Shown here piece by piece: positions 10,074 through 21,396 of a stretch of DNA of 64,000 nt; within the stretch, counting starts at the first letter, position 1, and the number at the start of each line of letters is the position of its first letter. Position numbers and translations under genes: made by a program. The notes beneath the pieces are model-generated. The model made no database searches. It was given only the letters and a program-made list of their open reading frames with translations, and was not told where the DNA came from. The stretch is from Rhodopseudomonas rhenobacensis (GTDB lineage: Bacteria > Pseudomonadota > Alphaproteobacteria > Rhizobiales > Xanthobacteraceae), in the NCBI RefSeq assembly GCF_014203125.1, contig NZ_JACHIH010000004.1, forward strand, positions 222,614 to 286,613, written 5' to 3'.

Positions 10074-10670
10074 ATGGAAGTCATTTTGCTGGAACGCGTC
10101 GCCAAGCTCGGTCATATGGGCGAAGTCGTGAAGGTCAAGCACGGCTTCGCGCGCAACTTCCTGTTGCCGCGCGGCAAGGCGCTGCGCGCCACCGCGGATA
10201 ACCGCGCCAAGTTCGAGCACATGAAGGCCGACCTCGAGGCCCGCAACATCGAAGCCAAGGCCGAAGCCACCAAGGTCGCCGAGAAGATCGACGGTCGCAA
10301 TGTCGTGGTGCTGCGCCAGGCCTCGGAAACCGGCCAGCTGTTCGGCTCGGTCACGGTGCGCGACATCATCGCCCAGTTCACCGCCGACGGCGTTCACATC
10401 GACCGCAGCCAGGTGCTGCTCGACCACCCGGTCAAGACCATCGGCAAGCACAGCATCTCGATCGCCGTGCATCCGGAAGTCGTGGTGTCGGTGTCGGTGA
10501 CGGTGGCGCGCAGCGCGATGGAAGCCGAGCGCATCAACCGCGGCGAAGACATCTCGACCCGCCAGGAAGACCAGGACGCCGCCGCCGAAGCGCTGGCCGC
10601 CGCCGGCGAGTTCTTCGATCCGGACGCCCAGCACGACGGCGAGCCGGAAGAAGCGTCGGACGAGAAGTAA
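10074..10670 (+). CDS. rplI: 50S ribosomal protein L9
   Basis: L9 binds 23S rRNA domain V near the L1 stalk. The 198-residue sequence starts [20 protein letters not shown] and has the signature [18 protein letters not shown] long connecting helix leads to the C-terminal domain ending near [10 protein letters not shown]. An acidic tail of about 45 residues makes it longer than the E. coli protein (149), as is usual in alphaproteobacteria. The ribosome site AACAGGAG lies just upstream. It closes the rpsF operon. Confidence 0.97.
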   Translation: MEVILLERVAKLGHMGEVVKVKHGFARNFLLPRGKALRATADNRAKFEHMKADLEARNIEAKAEATKVAEKIDGRNVVVLRQASETGQLFGSVTVRDIIAQFTADGVHIDRSQVLLDHPVKTIGKHSISIAVHPEVVVSVSVTVARSAMEAERINRGEDISTRQEDQDAAAEALAAAGEFFDPDAQHDGEPEEASDEK

Positions 10671-10783
10671 GCGCGGCGCGCTTCGCTTAAGCTACACGCG
10701 CCCATCAGGAAGACGGCCGCGTCCCGGGCGCGGAGCAGTGCCTCTGGCGCTGCTCCGCAGAACCGGGACCGTCACAAGCACAG

Positions 10784-10940
10784 CCTCACCTCTCCCCGCT
10801 TGCGGGGAGAGGTCGACCCGGCGTAGCGCCAGCGAAGCCGGGTCGGGTGAGGGGGCGCCTCGGCAGAACGCGGCGCCCCCTCACCCGGCGCGACAAGCTT
10901 CGCTTGTCACGCCACCCTCTCCCCGCAAGCGGGGCGAGGG
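10784..10940. repeat. Large intergenic inverted repeat, REP/BIME-like
   Basis: CCTCACCTCTCCCCGCTTGC at the left is mirrored by CCCTCTCCCCGCAAGCGGGG at the right. Internal arms (GGGTGAGGGGGCGCC against GGCGCCCCCTCACCC) add further pairing, and each outer arm is itself a hairpin (CTCTCCCCGC TTGC GGGGAGAG). This type of element is frequent between genes in Bradyrhizobium-group genomes and is presumably non-coding and dispersed. Confidence 0.8.
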
Positions 10941-11040
10941 AAACTTGCCGCACCGCTTCGATCGAGATCGCCTCAGTCGTCAGCCTCAACGTCTCATCCA
11001 CTTCGTGAGGCAGTGAGGCCGCTGCCGAACTCACAACAAA

Positions 11041-11076
11041 AAGCCCGGCCTGATCAGTATCAGGCCGGGCTTTTCT
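11041..11076. terminator. Bidirectional terminator between rplI and the CXXCH protein
   Basis: A perfect 14-bp stem AAGCCCGGCCTGAT (11041-11054) pairs with ATCAGGCCGGGCTT (11059-11072) around CAGT, with T-rich sequence to the right and A-rich sequence to the left. It can therefore end transcription of rplI on the plus strand and of the minus-strand gene that finishes at 11140. Confidence 0.88.
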
Positions 11077-11139
11077 GTATCGATGGTCACTGATAGCAGC
11101 GGATCCGGCTTACGCTCGCCGGTCCGTCGCGCCGTGGCG

Positions 11140-12096
11140 CTACTTCAGCGGCGGCACCGCGTCGTCCGCCGGCGCAGGCGCCGGTGCAGGCGACGACGGG
11201 GCCGGCGCGGCCGGCTGCTCGGAAACCGAAGAGCGCGGGCTCGCCGCGGGCTCGCTGTCAGCCTTCGGCGCCGGCGTCACCGCCGGCACCGGATCGGAGC
11301 GCAGCGGCACGGCGCCCTCGCCCTTGGCGGGTTCGGACGCCGCCGGCTCGGCCGGCTTGGCCGGTTCGGACCTGACCGGTTCGGACTTGGGAGCCTCGGA
11401 CTTCGGAGCCTCGGACTTGGGAGCCTCGGACTTCGGCGTCTCAGCCTTCGGTGCCTCAGACTTCGCGGGTTCGGACTTCGCGGGTTCGGACTTCGCGGGT
11501 TCGCTCTTGGAAGCATCGGCCGGGCTCGCCGGCTGTTCGCGACGCTGCTTGCCCTTCTTGCCCTTCTGCCGCGGCGCCGGCTTCTCCTCGACCACCGCGG
11601 GCGCTTCGCCTTCGATGGCGGGCGCGGCGACCGCCGGCTTTTCCTGCTCCGGCTTGGCTTGGCGCTTGGCGTTGCGTTTGCGGCGGCCGGGCGCGGCCTC
11701 CTGCGGCGGCAAACCTTCGGCGTCGGCGGGCCTCGCGGCGTCCGGCTGTTGCGCCTCCTGGCGCTGCCGGCGGCTCGGCCGGGTCTCGGCCTGCTCCGGC
11801 TTGGCCGGGGCGACGCCGTGGCGCGTATCGGTCGCGCCGTTGGAAATCAGGTAGGAACTCAGCAGCCCCGCCATGTCGCTGCTGGTGGTGTAGTGCTGGC
11901 GCAGATAGCCTGGCAGCGACCCCGGCGGCACCGTGCGCAACAGCCCGCGCGGGCTCTTGTGGCACACCGTGCAGGCGCCGGCGAAAATCTGCGACGGGCT
12001 CTTTCCGGCTTCGAGGTTCTGAGCCTGCGTGGGCGCGGCCGCGGCTGCACCGATCAGCAGCACAACCGTCGCTAAACTGAGCGCTCGGCTCGACAT
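11140..12096 (-). CDS. Secreted CXXCH protein with Ser-Glu-Ala-Pro-Lys repeats
   Basis: A 318-residue protein with a signal peptide (about residues 1-26, AAPTQAQ) and a single c-type heme motif CTVCH at Cys42/Cys45/His46. The short domain around it (GLLRTVPPGSLPGYLRQHYT) resembles a small cytochrome c-like domain. From about residue 90 the chain is low-complexity, rich in Pro, Ala, Lys and Glu. Residues 195-257 are built from about a dozen five-residue units such as SEAPK and SEPAK. It may be a periplasmic electron carrier or wall-spanning protein; the function is unknown. It is monocistronic, with a terminator on its 3' side. Confidence 0.72.
   Translation of the reverse strand: MSSRALSLATVVLLIGAAAAAPTQAQNLEAGKSPSQIFAGACTVCHKSPRGLLRTVPPGSLPGYLRQHYTTSSDMAGLLSSYLISNGATDTRHGVAPAKPEQAETRPSRRQRQEAQQPDAARPADAEGLPPQEAAPGRRKRNAKRQAKPEQEKPAVAAPAIEGEAPAVVEEKPAPRQKGKKGKQRREQPASPADASKSEPAKSEPAKSEPAKSEAPKAETPKSEAPKSEAPKSEAPKSEPVRSEPAKPAEPAASEPAKGEGAVPLRSDPVPAVTPAPKADSEPAASPRSSVSEQPAAPAPSSPAPAPAPADDAVPPLK
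11326..11514 (-). repeat. 15-base tandem repeat encoding SEAPK/SEPAK units
   Basis: The plus strand reads GGAGCCTCGGACTT-like units repeated with small changes every 15 bases, encoding Ser-Glu-Ala-Pro-Lys blocks on the minus strand. Units of 15 bases keep the frame whatever the copy number, so length variation between strains is likely. Confidence 0.8.
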
Positions 12097-12337
12097 GCAA
12101 TCCTCCTGAAGTGGGTAGCGCCGGCTGCGCGGCGGTCACCTTTTAGCGGATTGAGCCGTGAATGGAAGCACGCAGATGACGTATCTGCTTCGACATGGAG
12201 GGTATGTTGCCGCCCCGCACTACAGCATGGCCGCTGGGAGAATTCGCCGGATCATCGGCGTGTCGCAATCGACACGAGGAAAGCGTGCGGCCTGCTACTC
12301 AGTCAGGATGCCGTGACGCTGAATAGCCGCGACGACA

Positions 12338-12598
12338 TTACGCGTGAAGAAACTCGACTTCCCGCGACCGAACGACGTCGGCGTCCACGGTTTCAGCCGG
12401 CTGGCGAATGACCGAGGCGAGCGGCGCTCGCGGATCGATCGCGCAGGGCCGCGCCAGAAATTCCTCGGCGGCGGCAAGCAGGGCGGGATTGCAGGGCAGC
12501 GCCTGGGCAGCGGGGGATGAGACCGCTTCGATGGCTTCGAGCAAGCCGACCAGCCAGGAGCCGTCTCGACGATTCTGCAACTGCACCTGCTGGGTCAT
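12338..12598 (-). CDS. Small hypothetical protein, 86 residues
   Basis: I do not recognise this protein. The frame begins MTQQVQLQNRRDGSWLVGLL, is amphipathic with an Ala-rich middle and ends acidic (EVEFLHA). A weak ribosome site (GAGGGCAG) precedes the ATG. It stands alone between the CXXCH gene and dnaB. The composition is coding-like but there is no family support, so it could be spurious. Confidence 0.4.
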   Translation of the reverse strand: MTQQVQLQNRRDGSWLVGLLEAIEAVSSPAAQALPCNPALLAAAEEFLARPCAIDPRAPLASVIRQPAETVDADVVRSREVEFLHA

Positions 12599-12984
12599 GG
12601 TCTGCCCTCGGTTTCCCGGACATTAACCCGATCTTAGCAAATCGGTTCCTGAATGTCCGGCCGCCTCTTCTGTTTTTTTACCCGACCCGGTTCTCGGAAC
12701 GCTTAAACCGATCGGTGCAATTGTCTTGACCGCCTGCACGCCTGAACTTCGGAGTGGACCGTCCGGTCGCGGCAACAATGCGTCGGCGGAACGGCGCAAA
12801 TGGTTCATTCGGCAACACCGCGCTGCGGCCAAGCGGCGCACGTCAAGCCCTATGAGGGTCGCGGCAGCCCCGTGATTCCCCGATGTGTGAATCGGGCATA
12901 AGCCTGTATGACGCTTTCACACCGCCGGGGAATGGCGCTTTAGTCCCGCCCCGCTCACGTCAAATTCCGATAGACCTATAGACC
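12599..12984. other. Intergenic region upstream of dnaB
   Basis: These 386 bases contain no supported gene. They should hold the dnaB promoter. A small hairpin (CCCGAT GTGTGA ATCGGG) lies near 12876-12896; nothing else stood out. Confidence 0.5.
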
Positions 12985-14481
<1,497 letters not shown>

Positions 14482-14609
14482 GCCCTTCGGCGCGCGGTGT
14501 TGAACCGCGGTTCCGCCGTGCGTAATGTTGCCGCGTTCGCCAGCCATGCTGCCGCGGCTCGCGCGACCACCGCGGCTGTGCGATGCCAGCGCAGGAATCC
14601 GTTACAATC

Positions 14610-15818
14610 ATGAACGTCGTCCCCAATCCGAAGTCGATCGCTCCCGAGTCTCCCGTCGCCGCGTCAGCGGGGCCGGCCGAGGCCGCCGCCACCGGCGTGC
14701 TCAGCATCGACCTCGACGCGCTGGTGGCGAACTGGCGCAAGCTGGAAAAGACCGCGGTGCCTTCGGAATGCGCCGGCGTGGTCAAGGCCGACGCCTATGG
14801 CTGCGGCGTCGGCCCGGTGTCGCGCGCGCTATTGTCCGCCGGCTGCAAGACCTTCTTCGTCGCCACGCTGGAGGAAGCCCGCGAGCTGCGCGGCGCGGCG
14901 CCTTCCGCCGCGATCTACGTGCTCGACGGGTTCTTGCCGAACTGCGGCGACGCCTATGCCGAGCTCGACTGCAAGCCGGTGATCGGCAGCCTCGACGAAC
15001 TCGCCGAATGGGATTCGTTCTGCCGCCGCAGCTTCTGGAAGGGCGGCGCCGCGATCCATATCGACACCGGCATGAACCGGCTCGGGCTCGGCATCGCCGA
15101 GGCCGAAGGCATCGTGCCGCGGATCACCGCGGGCGATCACGGCATCACCCTGGTGATCAGCCATCTGGCCTGCGCCGAGACGCTGAACCATCCGCTCAAC
15201 GCCAAACAGGCGACCAATTTCCGCGCCATCGCCGGCGCGTTTTCCGGCGTGCCGTCGTCGCTGTCGGCGTCGTCGGGGATCTATCTCGGCCCGCAATTCC
15301 ACTTCGACCTGGTGCGGCCGGGTGCTGCGCTCTACGGCATCAACCCGACGCCGGAGGCCGACAATCCGATGCAGCCGGTGGTCACCTTGAAGTCGCGCAT
15401 CCTGCAGGTCCGCGAGGTCGCGCGCGGCGACACCGTGGGCTATGGCGCGACCTGGACGGCGCGGCGGCCGACACGGATCGCGGTGGTCGCCGCGGGCTAT
15501 GCCGACGGCTACTTCCGCGCCGCCGGCTCCAGCGACGGCACCCGCGGCGCCGACGTGATCATTGCGGGCCAACGCTGCCCGGTGGCCGGGCGGATCTCGA
15601 TGGATCTTTTGGCGGTCGACATCACTGACCTCGCGCCGAACGCCGCGCGGCGCGGCCACCTGGCGACGCTGATCGGCGACGGCATCACCGTCGACGAGCT
15701 CGCGCATCATTTCGGCAGCATCGGCTACGAGGTCTTGACCAGCCTCGGCAAGCGCTACGCCCGGCAGTACAAAGGCGGCGCCGCAAACCTCACCCCGACC
15801 GAACCAATGATGAAATAG
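14610..15818 (+). CDS. alr: Alanine racemase
   Basis: This PLP enzyme makes D-alanine for peptidoglycan. The PLP lysine is Lys59 in VVKADAYGCGVG, and the catalytic Tyr lies in DTVGYGATW in the C-terminal beta domain. HIDTGMNRLGL and HFDLVRPGAALYG are also diagnostic. An Ala/Pro-rich leader of about 28 residues precedes the barrel. I prefer the ATG at 14610, with CAGGAA upstream; an ATG nine codons earlier (14583) is possible. It lies directly after dnaB, a frequent bacterial arrangement. Confidence 0.94.
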   Translation: MNVVPNPKSIAPESPVAASAGPAEAAATGVLSIDLDALVANWRKLEKTAVPSECAGVVKADAYGCGVGPVSRALLSAGCKTFFVATLEEARELRGAAPSAAIYVLDGFLPNCGDAYAELDCKPVIGSLDELAEWDSFCRRSFWKGGAAIHIDTGMNRLGLGIAEAEGIVPRITAGDHGITLVISHLACAETLNHPLNAKQATNFRAIAGAFSGVPSSLSASSGIYLGPQFHFDLVRPGAALYGINPTPEADNPMQPVVTLKSRILQVREVARGDTVGYGATWTARRPTRIAVVAAGYADGYFRAAGSSDGTRGADVIIAGQRCPVAGRISMDLLAVDITDLAPNAARRGHLATLIGDGITVDELAHHFGSIGYEVLTSLGKRYARQYKGGAANLTPTEPMMK

Positions 15819-15864
15819 ACAGCGCTCCGAGGGTGCCGTATGGGGATGCCTCGGCGCGTCTTCT

Positions 15865-17073
15865 ATGGACCCAGTTATGTGTGTTAAATCGGACCAAGCA
15901 TTAGATCATCCTCCGGCGATGCGGCGCGATGAAGTGCGCTACCGGGTGCGGCAGCAGTCGCTGCTGGTGGAGTTTGGCCGCGCCGCCATGCAAACCCGCG
16001 ACTTCGGTCAAATCCTGCAACGCGCGACCGAGCTCAGCGCGCAGGGACTGGAGACGAAATTCGCAAAAGTGCTGGAGTACATCCCGGAGGACAAGCGCCT
16101 GCTGGTCCGCGCTGGCGTGGGATGGTCAGCAGGAACGGTCGGCATTGTGTCGCTCGGCGCAGACGTTGAATCGCCCGCCGGCTTTGCCTATCAGACCGGC
16201 AAGACCGTGATTTCCAACCATCTGGAGAGCGAAACCCTCTTCCGCACGCCACGATTGCTCGCCGATCACGGCATCAAACGCGCCATCAACGTGCTGATCC
16301 CACAAGGCGGCGAAGGCAACGAGCCGTTCGGGGTTCTCGAGGTTGACAGCGCCGAGCCCGGCCAATTCGACCAGGGCGACGCCTACTATCTGGACGCGTT
16401 TGCGGGACTTCTCGGCATCGCCATCGAGCGTCAGCAAGCCGACGCCGAGCTGCAGCGCGCGCTGGAGCACCAGGCGCTGCTGACCCGGGAGATGAGCCAC
16501 CGCGTCAAGAACAGTCTGACCTCGGTGGTCGGGCTGTTGCGGGTGCAGGCGCGCGGCGCGGTGTCTCAGGACGTCAGAGATGCGCTGGAAGACGCCAGCT
16601 CGCGCGTCGCCACCATCGCGCAGGTCCACGATCATCTGTGGCGCGGCAGCAGGATCGGCTTCGTCGAGCTGACCAATTTCATGACCGAGCTGTGCAAGAA
16701 TCTGCAGGCCAACGCGGTGGGCCATGTGCTGCGCTGCGACGTCGACCCGATGTCGATCTCCGCCGACCATGCCATCCCGCTCGGCCTGATGATCAACGAG
16801 CTGGTCACCAACGCGGTGAAATATGCCTATCCCGACGGTCATGGCGTGATCGAGGTCATCTCGCGCGAGATCGACGGCCATCTGCAACTCACGGTGGTCG
16901 ATTACGGTGTCGGCCTGCCGCCGGGATTCGATATCGATGAGCCGCGCGCCAGCCTCGGCTTCAAGGTGATCAATGGTCTGGCTCGCCAGGTCGATGGTCA
17001 ACTCAAGGTCGAAAGTAGTGCTGCGGGCGGCGCCCGCTTCGTGCTCGACCTGCCGATTCTTCCGGTTAATTGA
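15865..17073 (+). CDS. GAF-domain sensor histidine kinase, HWE/HisKA_2 type
   Basis: The 402-residue soluble kinase has an N-terminal GAF domain (about residues 20-195, with GFAYQTGKTVISNHLE). The HisKA_2/HWE dimerisation helix follows, with phospho-acceptor His212 in EMSHRVKNSLTSVVGLL, then a HATPase domain with the N-box LMINELVTNAVKYAYPDG. No membrane segment is present, so it senses a cytoplasmic cue. No response regulator lies beside it. The exact start is uncertain because no clear ribosome site precedes any candidate. Confidence 0.87.
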   Translation: MDPVMCVKSDQALDHPPAMRRDEVRYRVRQQSLLVEFGRAAMQTRDFGQILQRATELSAQGLETKFAKVLEYIPEDKRLLVRAGVGWSAGTVGIVSLGADVESPAGFAYQTGKTVISNHLESETLFRTPRLLADHGIKRAINVLIPQGGEGNEPFGVLEVDSAEPGQFDQGDAYYLDAFAGLLGIAIERQQADAELQRALEHQALLTREMSHRVKNSLTSVVGLLRVQARGAVSQDVRDALEDASSRVATIAQVHDHLWRGSRIGFVELTNFMTELCKNLQANAVGHVLRCDVDPMSISADHAIPLGLMINELVTNAVKYAYPDGHGVIEVISREIDGHLQLTVVDYGVGLPPGFDIDEPRASLGFKVINGLARQVDGQLKVESSAAGGARFVLDLPILPVN

Positions 17074-17097
17074 AGCCACGCCATCGACGCCCACGGG

Positions 17098-17165
17098 GTA
17101 GCCCGGATGAGCGTAGCGACATCCGGGTGTTGCGCGTCGAGCCGCGCCCGGCATAACGCTGCGCT
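17098..17165. repeat. Intergenic REP-like element, copy 1
   Basis: The core GTAGCCCGGATGAGCG-TAGCG-ACATCCGGG is an imperfect hairpin (CCCGGAT against ATCCGGG). The same core recurs at 17765. The sequence continues with CGCTGCGCTGACGCGGGCTGC, which resembles the right half of the later copies. Elements of this type are typical of Bradyrhizobium/Rhodopseudomonas intergenic DNA. Confidence 0.75.
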
Positions 17166-17182
17166 GACGCGGGCTGCCTGCT

Positions 17183-17210
17183 GCGATTGACGTCCAGCGA
17201 TTGACGTCCA
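17183..17210. repeat. 14-base tandem duplication
   Basis: GCGATTGACGTCCA occurs twice in direct succession (17183-17196 and 17197-17210), followed by a partial third copy GCGAT. It is probably a replication-slippage product in non-coding sequence. Confidence 0.85.
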
Positions 17211-17255
17211 GCGATGATCGTCGGCGCGCCAGTTCGCAGGCACGCCCGCGCGGCC

Positions 17256-17513
17256 TCACTCGTCGTCGGCGGCGAGCATCAGGAACGCGGTGACCGCAGC
17301 ACCGAGCCCGAGATGCACCGAGACGCCGACCACGAACCACGCTTCCAGCGTGCGCGGTGCGACGCTGTTTTCGATCATGCCGTGCAGGCCGAACATGTTC
17401 TTGAACAGCAACACCAGCGCGAACGCCGCGCCGAGCGCCGCGCCGAACGCGAACTGCCCCGCGAGCTGCCGCAGGATGTACTGCTCTTTGCGCTTGTACG
17501 GCTTCGACGGCAT
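17256..17513 (-). CDS. Small two-helix membrane protein, 85 residues
   Basis: The protein begins with a basic cytoplasmic stretch (MPSKPYKRKEQYILRQLAGQ) and has two hydrophobic segments at about residues 20-40 and 60-80, ending acidic (AADDE). I recall similar small proteins in Bradyrhizobium-group genomes but assign no function. No strong ribosome site is visible. It is isolated between repeat elements. Confidence 0.6.
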   Translation of the reverse strand: MPSKPYKRKEQYILRQLAGQFAFGAALGAAFALVLLFKNMFGLHGMIENSVAPRTLEAWFVVGVSVHLGLGAAVTAFLMLAADDE

Positions 17514-17927
17514 GGTGGGTGCTCTGTGGTTGCTCCGGCCCTGCCGGCCAGTCTGCCATCAAAACGCGGTCGCAGCCAAGCCTCCCGCCGCCCGGAATGG
17601 CCAGGAATGCCCCCTTCGTCCGCGCCGTCGGCCGGTTGCCTGTTGCTGGCCGACCGCCTCGCCCGCGGGCGCCTCGCTCACCACCGGGGCGACTTCCTCG
17701 CTCGGGCTCTATGCTCGACGTCGGTGACGTCCCAGCAGGCCGACGCTTGGTCGTTGACCCGTCTGTAGCCCGGATAAGCGAAGCGCCATCCGGGTCTTGT
17801 CATTGCCACCCGCATATCGCTGCGCTCATGCGGACTACTCGCTACTCGCTACCTGAATTCCTGAGACAGAACAGAACATCGCTAGTAAGATCAGCCATGA
17901 CGGGTTCACAGGGGTGTTTCTGATCCA
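17514..17927. other. Intergenic region with REP-like element
   Basis: These 414 bases have no convincing gene; a 134-codon plus-strand frame here looks random in composition. The REP-like element at 17765-17838 occupies part of it. Base composition becomes less GC-rich toward the gene that starts at 17928. Confidence 0.55.
17765..17838. repeat. Intergenic REP-like element, copy 2
   Basis: GTAGCCCGGATAAGCG-AAGCG-CCATCCGGG is followed by CCCGCATATCGCTGCGCTCATGCGGACTAC, so the element has two hairpin halves. The left half matches copy 1 at 17098; the right half matches the partial copy at 18855. It lies about 90 bases upstream of the atypical gene at 17928. Confidence 0.8.
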
Positions 17928-18809
17928 ATGTCTTACAGCGGTCGGTTATTCATCGTTGCGCTTGGAGGATGTCTAGTAGCGTGGTTGGCATTACCCCAAA
18001 TTCCCCAAGGGGAATTGGATCAATCCGTTCCCTCAGAACAGCAACAACAGACCGGCGTCAAGAAAGACCAGTCCCGCGGCGCGGATGTCGAACCTAGTGG
18101 GAAGCAGCCAACTGCCGAGCAGAACAAAACTAAGGCCGAAATTTATAAGCGGGCCTGCGAAAAACCCAAGGACTCCAATGATGCGCAACTCTGTGAGCAA
18201 TGGCGCGCCGCTGTAGCTGCGGAAGCCCAAGTTAGCCTCAACAGGCTGGGGACGTGGTTTTTGTTCGGGACGCTCATCTTCACCGGCATAGCGGCGGCCG
18301 CGACGTACTTGACCGTCAGAACCATGAAAAGCACTGCAGAAAGGCAGTTGCGCGCTTATCTGTCGGTGGAGATAACAGGCTTCAATTTCGACCGCGATCC
18401 CAACAGAACACTCATCTGCAAAGCAGGTTTCAACATCAGGAATGACGGTCAGACACCGGCTTATGATGTTAGGACAAATGTGGATTTTCGTGTCGCCGAA
18501 CAGCCCCTCATGAAGGATATGGAGCGCCCCAAAGATAACGTCCTCAGATACGAGAACTCCATATCTCCGAACCGGTTTCAGGAGGCGGGCGGCAGCAAGG
18601 CAATCCCCGTTGAGAAGCAGAGACTCCTGCCTGGGCAGAAGCTCTACTTCATCGGGTTGGTGCTGTACAAAGATGCCTTCGACGCGGAGCGTGAAACTTG
18701 GTTCTGCGGATATATCGATCAGTCCGACCTTATCATGGACCTTTCCCCAGGGCCGAAAACGATCCCCCTAACTTTTCGTTGGGCAGAACGACACAACAAG
18801 ACAACATGA
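17928..18809 (+). CDS. Hypothetical membrane-anchored protein, 293 residues
   Basis: The protein is not assigned to a named family. It has an N-terminal hydrophobic segment (residues 5-25), a Gln/Lys-rich extracytoplasmic linker, a second membrane segment (about 106-130, WFLFGTLIFTGIAAAATYLT) and a beta-rich C-terminal domain. That domain starts at AERQLRAYLSVEITGF and includes FNIRNDGQTPAYDVRT, a layout seen in many uncharacterised bacterial proteins. Codon and base use are less GC-rich than in the neighbours. Together with related repeat sequences on both sides, this suggests acquisition by transfer. Confidence 0.7.
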   Translation: MSYSGRLFIVALGGCLVAWLALPQIPQGELDQSVPSEQQQQTGVKKDQSRGADVEPSGKQPTAEQNKTKAEIYKRACEKPKDSNDAQLCEQWRAAVAAEAQVSLNRLGTWFLFGTLIFTGIAAAATYLTVRTMKSTAERQLRAYLSVEITGFNFDRDPNRTLICKAGFNIRNDGQTPAYDVRTNVDFRVAEQPLMKDMERPKDNVLRYENSISPNRFQEAGGSKAIPVEKQRLLPGQKLYFIGLVLYKDAFDAERETWFCGYIDQSDLIMDLSPGPKTIPLTFRWAERHNKTT

Positions 18810-18854
18810 GTCACGAGACGCGGCCCGCTTGATGGTTTGCTCCCTAACGCCAGG

Positions 18855-18885
18855 CCCCGCATGTCGCTGCGCTCATGCTGGCTAC
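18855..18885. repeat. Intergenic REP-like element, partial copy 3
   Basis: CCCCGCATGTCGCTGCGCTCATGCTGGCTAC closely matches the right half of the element at 17765-17838. The left half is missing. Related repeat sequences therefore lie on both sides of the 17928-18809 gene. Confidence 0.7.
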
Positions 18886-19042
18886 CTGGCGTGGAATGCG
18901 ACGCCGGGGTGATCGCGCCTTTTGGCCCTTCATGACGATGGCCTTCGAAGCCAGCTTGACTTCGTATGCGACACCCGAACAAATAGCGAACAAGAATTCC
19001 AGCATTGTCGCGAATCAGCGCGTTAACCACTCAGCGATTCCC

Positions 19043-20506
<1,464 letters not shown>

Positions 20507-20723
20507 TGCCCGCGTGACCTTAAGCGACGCCACCGCTATAACCCCGGCGGCGCGGCATCCGAGCGAGTTGTGACACGGACCATTAAGCCATCGGACCAAT
20601 GTTGTGCCGATGACTTCATTGCGATTTTGCAGTCTTGCGACCCGTGCCCTATGACCGTCACTGAAGGCCACCCGGCGCCACGCCGATTCGCGGTTTCGAT
20701 TTACGAGCGGACCTGACCAGCCG

Positions 20724-21356
20724 ATGCCGATTACCATTCTCGATCTCGTCCTGCTCGCGGTGATGTTGATTTCGGGCCTGCTGGCGATGGTCCGCGGCTT
20801 CATGCGCGAAATCCTGTCGATCGCCGCCTGGGGCGCCGCCGCGCTGGTGACGCTGTACGCCTATCAAAAGCTGCTCCCCACCGCGAAAACCTATTTCAGC
20901 AGCGACACCGTCGCCTCGGTGGTGGTGATCGCCGGCGTGTTCATCGGCACGCTGGTGATCGTCTCGATCATCACCGTGCGGATCTCCGACATGATCCTGG
21001 ATTCGCGAATCGGCGCGCTCGATCGCACGCTGGGCTTCCTGTTCGGACTCGCGCGTGGGTTGCTGATCGTGGTGGTGGCCTATCAGTTCTTCATCTGGCT
21101 GGTTCCCGACAAACAGCGTCCCGACTGGGTGACGGCCGCGAAATCCCGCACCGTGCTGCAGGGAACCGGGGATTGGTTGATGGCGCTCTTGCCGGATGAC
21201 CCTGAAAATACCATCTTGAAGAGGTTCAAGAAGACCAAGCCGGAAGACGATCAGACCGAGACTGATCAGGCGACCCCGCCGGCAGCCGAGGGCTACCCGA
21301 AGAACGCCCGCGACGATTTGAAGAAGCTGATCGAAGGCAAGCCGGCCAAACGCTAG
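20724..21356 (+). CDS. cvpA: CvpA family membrane protein
   Basis: The 210-residue protein has four hydrophobic segments in residues 1-125 and a charged C-terminal tail ending KKLIEGKPAKR. The start MPITILDLVLLAVMLISGLLA and RGFMREILSIAAWG are characteristic of CvpA (colicin V production). Its cellular role is unclear; the E. coli homologue lies upstream of purF, and the same linkage is kept here with purF 40 bases downstream. Confidence 0.92.
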   Translation: MPITILDLVLLAVMLISGLLAMVRGFMREILSIAAWGAAALVTLYAYQKLLPTAKTYFSSDTVASVVVIAGVFIGTLVIVSIITVRISDMILDSRIGALDRTLGFLFGLARGLLIVVVAYQFFIWLVPDKQRPDWVTAAKSRTVLQGTGDWLMALLPDDPENTILKRFKKTKPEDDQTETDQATPPAAEGYPKNARDDLKKLIEGKPAKR

Positions 21357-21396
21357 TTTGGGCGGGAATGCCGGTTTGAACGAGGATAGAGGCGTG

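Larger units (their letters stand above)
10671..11139. other. Intergenic region downstream of rplI with repeats and terminator
   Basis: These 469 bases lie between convergent genes and contain no supported gene. They hold a long inverted-repeat element (10784-10940) and a symmetrical bidirectional terminator (11041-11076), both listed separately. Confidence 0.75.

Noticed and set aside
11326..11514. Repeat array considered as a CRISPR
   Set aside because: Units are 15 bases, in-frame and without spacers; they encode SEAPK blocks. No cas genes are present.
17519..17923. Plus-strand frame of 134 codons before the 17928 gene
   Set aside because: Arg/Pro/Ser-rich, overlaps the REP-like element, no ribosome site and no resemblance to known proteins.
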